From NCBI GenBank assembly GCA_045654685.1, contig JAZONV010000039.1, positions 1 to 33,294 of the forward strand: a DNA stretch of 33,294 nt, given 5' to 3'. Position numbers and translations under genes: made by a program. The notes under the pieces are model-generated. The model had not been told where the DNA came from. It ran no database searches and saw only the letters and a list, made by a program, of their open reading frames with translations. Of the stretch, positions 32,184 to 33,294 are shown piece by piece (position 1 is the stretch's first letter; every line of letters begins with the position of its first letter). The DNA is from RGIG1828 sp045654685 (lineage in GTDB: Bacteria > Bacillota > Clostridia > UMGS1810).

Positions 32184-33043
32184 GCGGTCATTTAGGGACG
32201 CGGTCATTTAGCGACGTACATTTTTTGTCAACATTTTTGAATTACACCTCGTGATACTCCGGTTACGCGTTCAAGTTGCCTTATTGAATAACTCTCTTTT
32301 AATTCGCATAGTATCTCGTTTCGCTTTTGTTTATCCATACCACCAATCAGATTTGGTTCTATTCCGTATTTCTTTATTATGTTTCTTCTTATACCATCAT
32401 CAGTAATTTTAACCTTATCATCAACAATAAAAATATTCTTTTCCATTATTTCATGAAATTCTTCAAACCCTTTTGTGCCATTTATCATTTCTAAAATAAA
32501 TTCTTTGTCAGCAAGACCGCTTTCGCTATATGCATATTCATTGTAACTACTCCATTCGTATTCGTTCAATTCTTTTATCATACGAGCTTTAAGTGGGTTT
32601 TGATGTATATATCTTACAACCGACAGAAAATACTCATCCACTTCAACAGGTTGGCTTTTGTACCTATTTGCAATCAATGCTCCGCTCCTTTTATATTTTA
32701 TATTGTACCATCGTGCATACTTAGTAAGCAATCTTTTCATTATTTGCGATATGTCTCCCGTTTCTCTTTCTTTCAACAAGATATGTACATGATTCGTCAT
32801 AAAGCAATACACATATATTTCAAAGCCCATATCCATTTTCAAATTCATTAATATTTCTTTTAGTTTAATGTAATCAGTTTCTTCTTCAAAAATATGTTGT
32901 CGATTTACTCCTCTAAAAACAATGTGATATAATCCACTTTGACTGATTTGGCGCGCTATTCTTGCCATTAAAATCACTCCTTAGTCGGATTATATCACTT
33001 CATTTTGTTTCAGTCAATCAAAAGATGACAAAAAATGTACGTC
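32184..33043. mobile_element. RAYT-type transposase element with 18 bp inverted ends
   Basis: Perfect inverted repeats GACGTACATTTTTTGTCA (32213-32230) and TGACAAAAAATGTACGTC (33026-33043) bracket a Y1 transposase gene. On the left there is also a 16 bp tandem pair, GCGGTCATTTAGGGAC (32184-32199) and GCGGTCATTTAGCGAC (32200-32215). The left repeat overlaps the transposase stop codon. The right repeat lies inside the last codons of a leftward gene fragment. Confidence 0.75.
32228..32968 (-). CDS. REP-associated tyrosine transposase (RAYT, Y1/HUH family)
   Basis: 246 residues from the ATG at 32968 (MARIARQIS), a typical RAYT start after AAGGAGTGATTTTA; an in-frame upstream codon adds three residues. 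HUH motif His60-Val-His62 in FMTNHVHILL, candidate catalytic tyrosine in KYARWYN (Tyr84 or Tyr88), conserved NRYKSQPVE and YIHQNPLKARM, and a C-terminal helix-turn-helix-like SIRQLERVTGVSRG. RAYTs cut single-stranded DNA at REP-type palindromes and are usually domesticated, non-IS genes that spread short repeats. Seems intact. Confidence 0.88.
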   Translation of the reverse strand: MARIARQISQSGLYHIVFRGVNRQHIFEEETDYIKLKEILMNLKMDMGFEIYVYCFMTNHVHILLKERETGDISQIMKRLLTKYARWYNIKYKRSGALIANRYKSQPVEVDEYFLSVVRYIHQNPLKARMIKELNEYEWSSYNEYAYSESGLADKEFILEMINGTKGFEEFHEIMEKNIFIVDDKVKITDDGIRRNIIKKYGIEPNLIGGMDKQKRNEILCELKESYSIRQLERVTGVSRGVIQKC

Positions 33044-33294
33044 CCCGTTTGTCCTATCCGAAGTATTCCATCTCAGCTGGTTATCTTTTGATGTATATAA
33101 TCCAAAAGTAATAGCATAGTTTCCAGTGTCGCTATCCGTACCATGAGAAAACACATAAAATGACGTTATTGGATCTTTCTCCCTATCTCTGCCATAATTA
33201 ATATAATTGGTTAACGAATCTATGCTACTAAACCAAAAGAGATTAATATTCCTATCTTGAGCAGCTTTAACTATAGCATCATACTGTGTTTGTG
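33014..33294 (-). CDS. Fragment of an unknown gene, 3' end rewritten by the RAYT element end
   Basis: An open leftward frame enters from the right edge and ends at the TGA at 33014-33016, giving at least 92 residues (YDAIVKAAQDRN, LFWFSSIDSLTNYINYGRDR, SFYVFSHGTDS, YAITFGLYT). It has no in-frame ATG inside the window, so the start lies outside. The protein-like sequence suggests a real gene; a C-terminal toxin tip of an RHS-type or other secreted protein is possible, but no family is recognised. The last ~14 codons (RTNGDVHFLSSFD) are made by the RAYT inverted repeat, so the native C-terminus appears lost. Confidence 0.5.
   Translation of the reverse strand, partial: QTQYDAIVKAAQDRNINLFWFSSIDSLTNYINYGRDREKDPITSFYVFSHGTDSDTGNYAITFGLYTSKDNQLRWNTSDRTNGDVHFLSSFD

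Overview
The window looks like chromosome of an AT-rich, Gram-positive-type anaerobe of the class Clostridia (Firmicutes). The basis is rrn and rnpB promoters of the TTGACA-N17 type, strong AAGGAG-type ribosome binding sites, S-layer homology (SLH) proteins, a zinc-type L31, long-form HPF, an A-type-looking RNase P RNA and a DUF3343/cysteine-desulfurase pair. Species cannot be named from sequence alone.

Layout. 1-85 is the 5' end of a 16S rRNA gene running leftward, with its promoter at 269-297. Divergently from it, 533-1927 encodes a membrane-anchored DacF/PBP5-like protein in which all three penicillin-binding motifs are altered, so it is probably a pseudoenzyme. 2026-13980 is a compact leftward four-gene surface operon: an SLH protein with a glycine linker, a second large SLH protein, a heparinase II/III-like polysaccharide lyase with carbohydrate-binding-like and discoidin domains, and a 1307-residue secreted protein built of three tandem ~390-residue units. 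It reads as a cell-surface polysaccharide binding and cleavage system. 14411-16677 holds a CPBP glutamic protease, an EamA transporter and a small cupin, all leftward.

16742-22640 is an accessory island next to the 3' end of rlmH. All its genes run leftward: KilA-N protein, HEPN-motif protein, small membrane protein, anchored exported protein, second HEPN-like protein, Doc/Fic toxin and Phd antitoxin. Interspersed among them are copies of a ~185 bp non-coding element (17005-17190, 19728-19910, fragment 18114-18154), a shared upstream segment (19697-19740 and 21627-21670) and a diverged 28 bp direct repeat at both edges (16959-16986, 22403-22430). A 30 bp perfect palindrome precedes the KilA-N gene. 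phd-doc has a consensus promoter inside a 13+13 bp operator-like inverted repeat. Between the island and rlmH lies an array of eight short hairpins joined by a 7 nt linker that reverses orientation halfway (22441-22634).

22684-31607 is mostly housekeeping: rlmH, a BNR-repeat glycosidase-like gene, a cysteine-desulfurase-like gene with a DUF3343 gene, a 262 bp MITE-like element full of hairpins (25913-26174), ung, typA, rpmE, a phosphoglucomutase/phosphomannomutase and hpf (rightward). rnpB (31784-32118, leftward) follows. The right end carries a RAYT-type transposase gene between 18 bp perfect inverted repeats; its right repeat supplies the last codons of a leftward gene fragment that runs off the window.

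The most unusual items are the modular island with its repeats, the hairpin-linker array, the dead carboxypeptidase and the SLH/heparinase operon. All functional statements are from sequence reading only; no database search was run.
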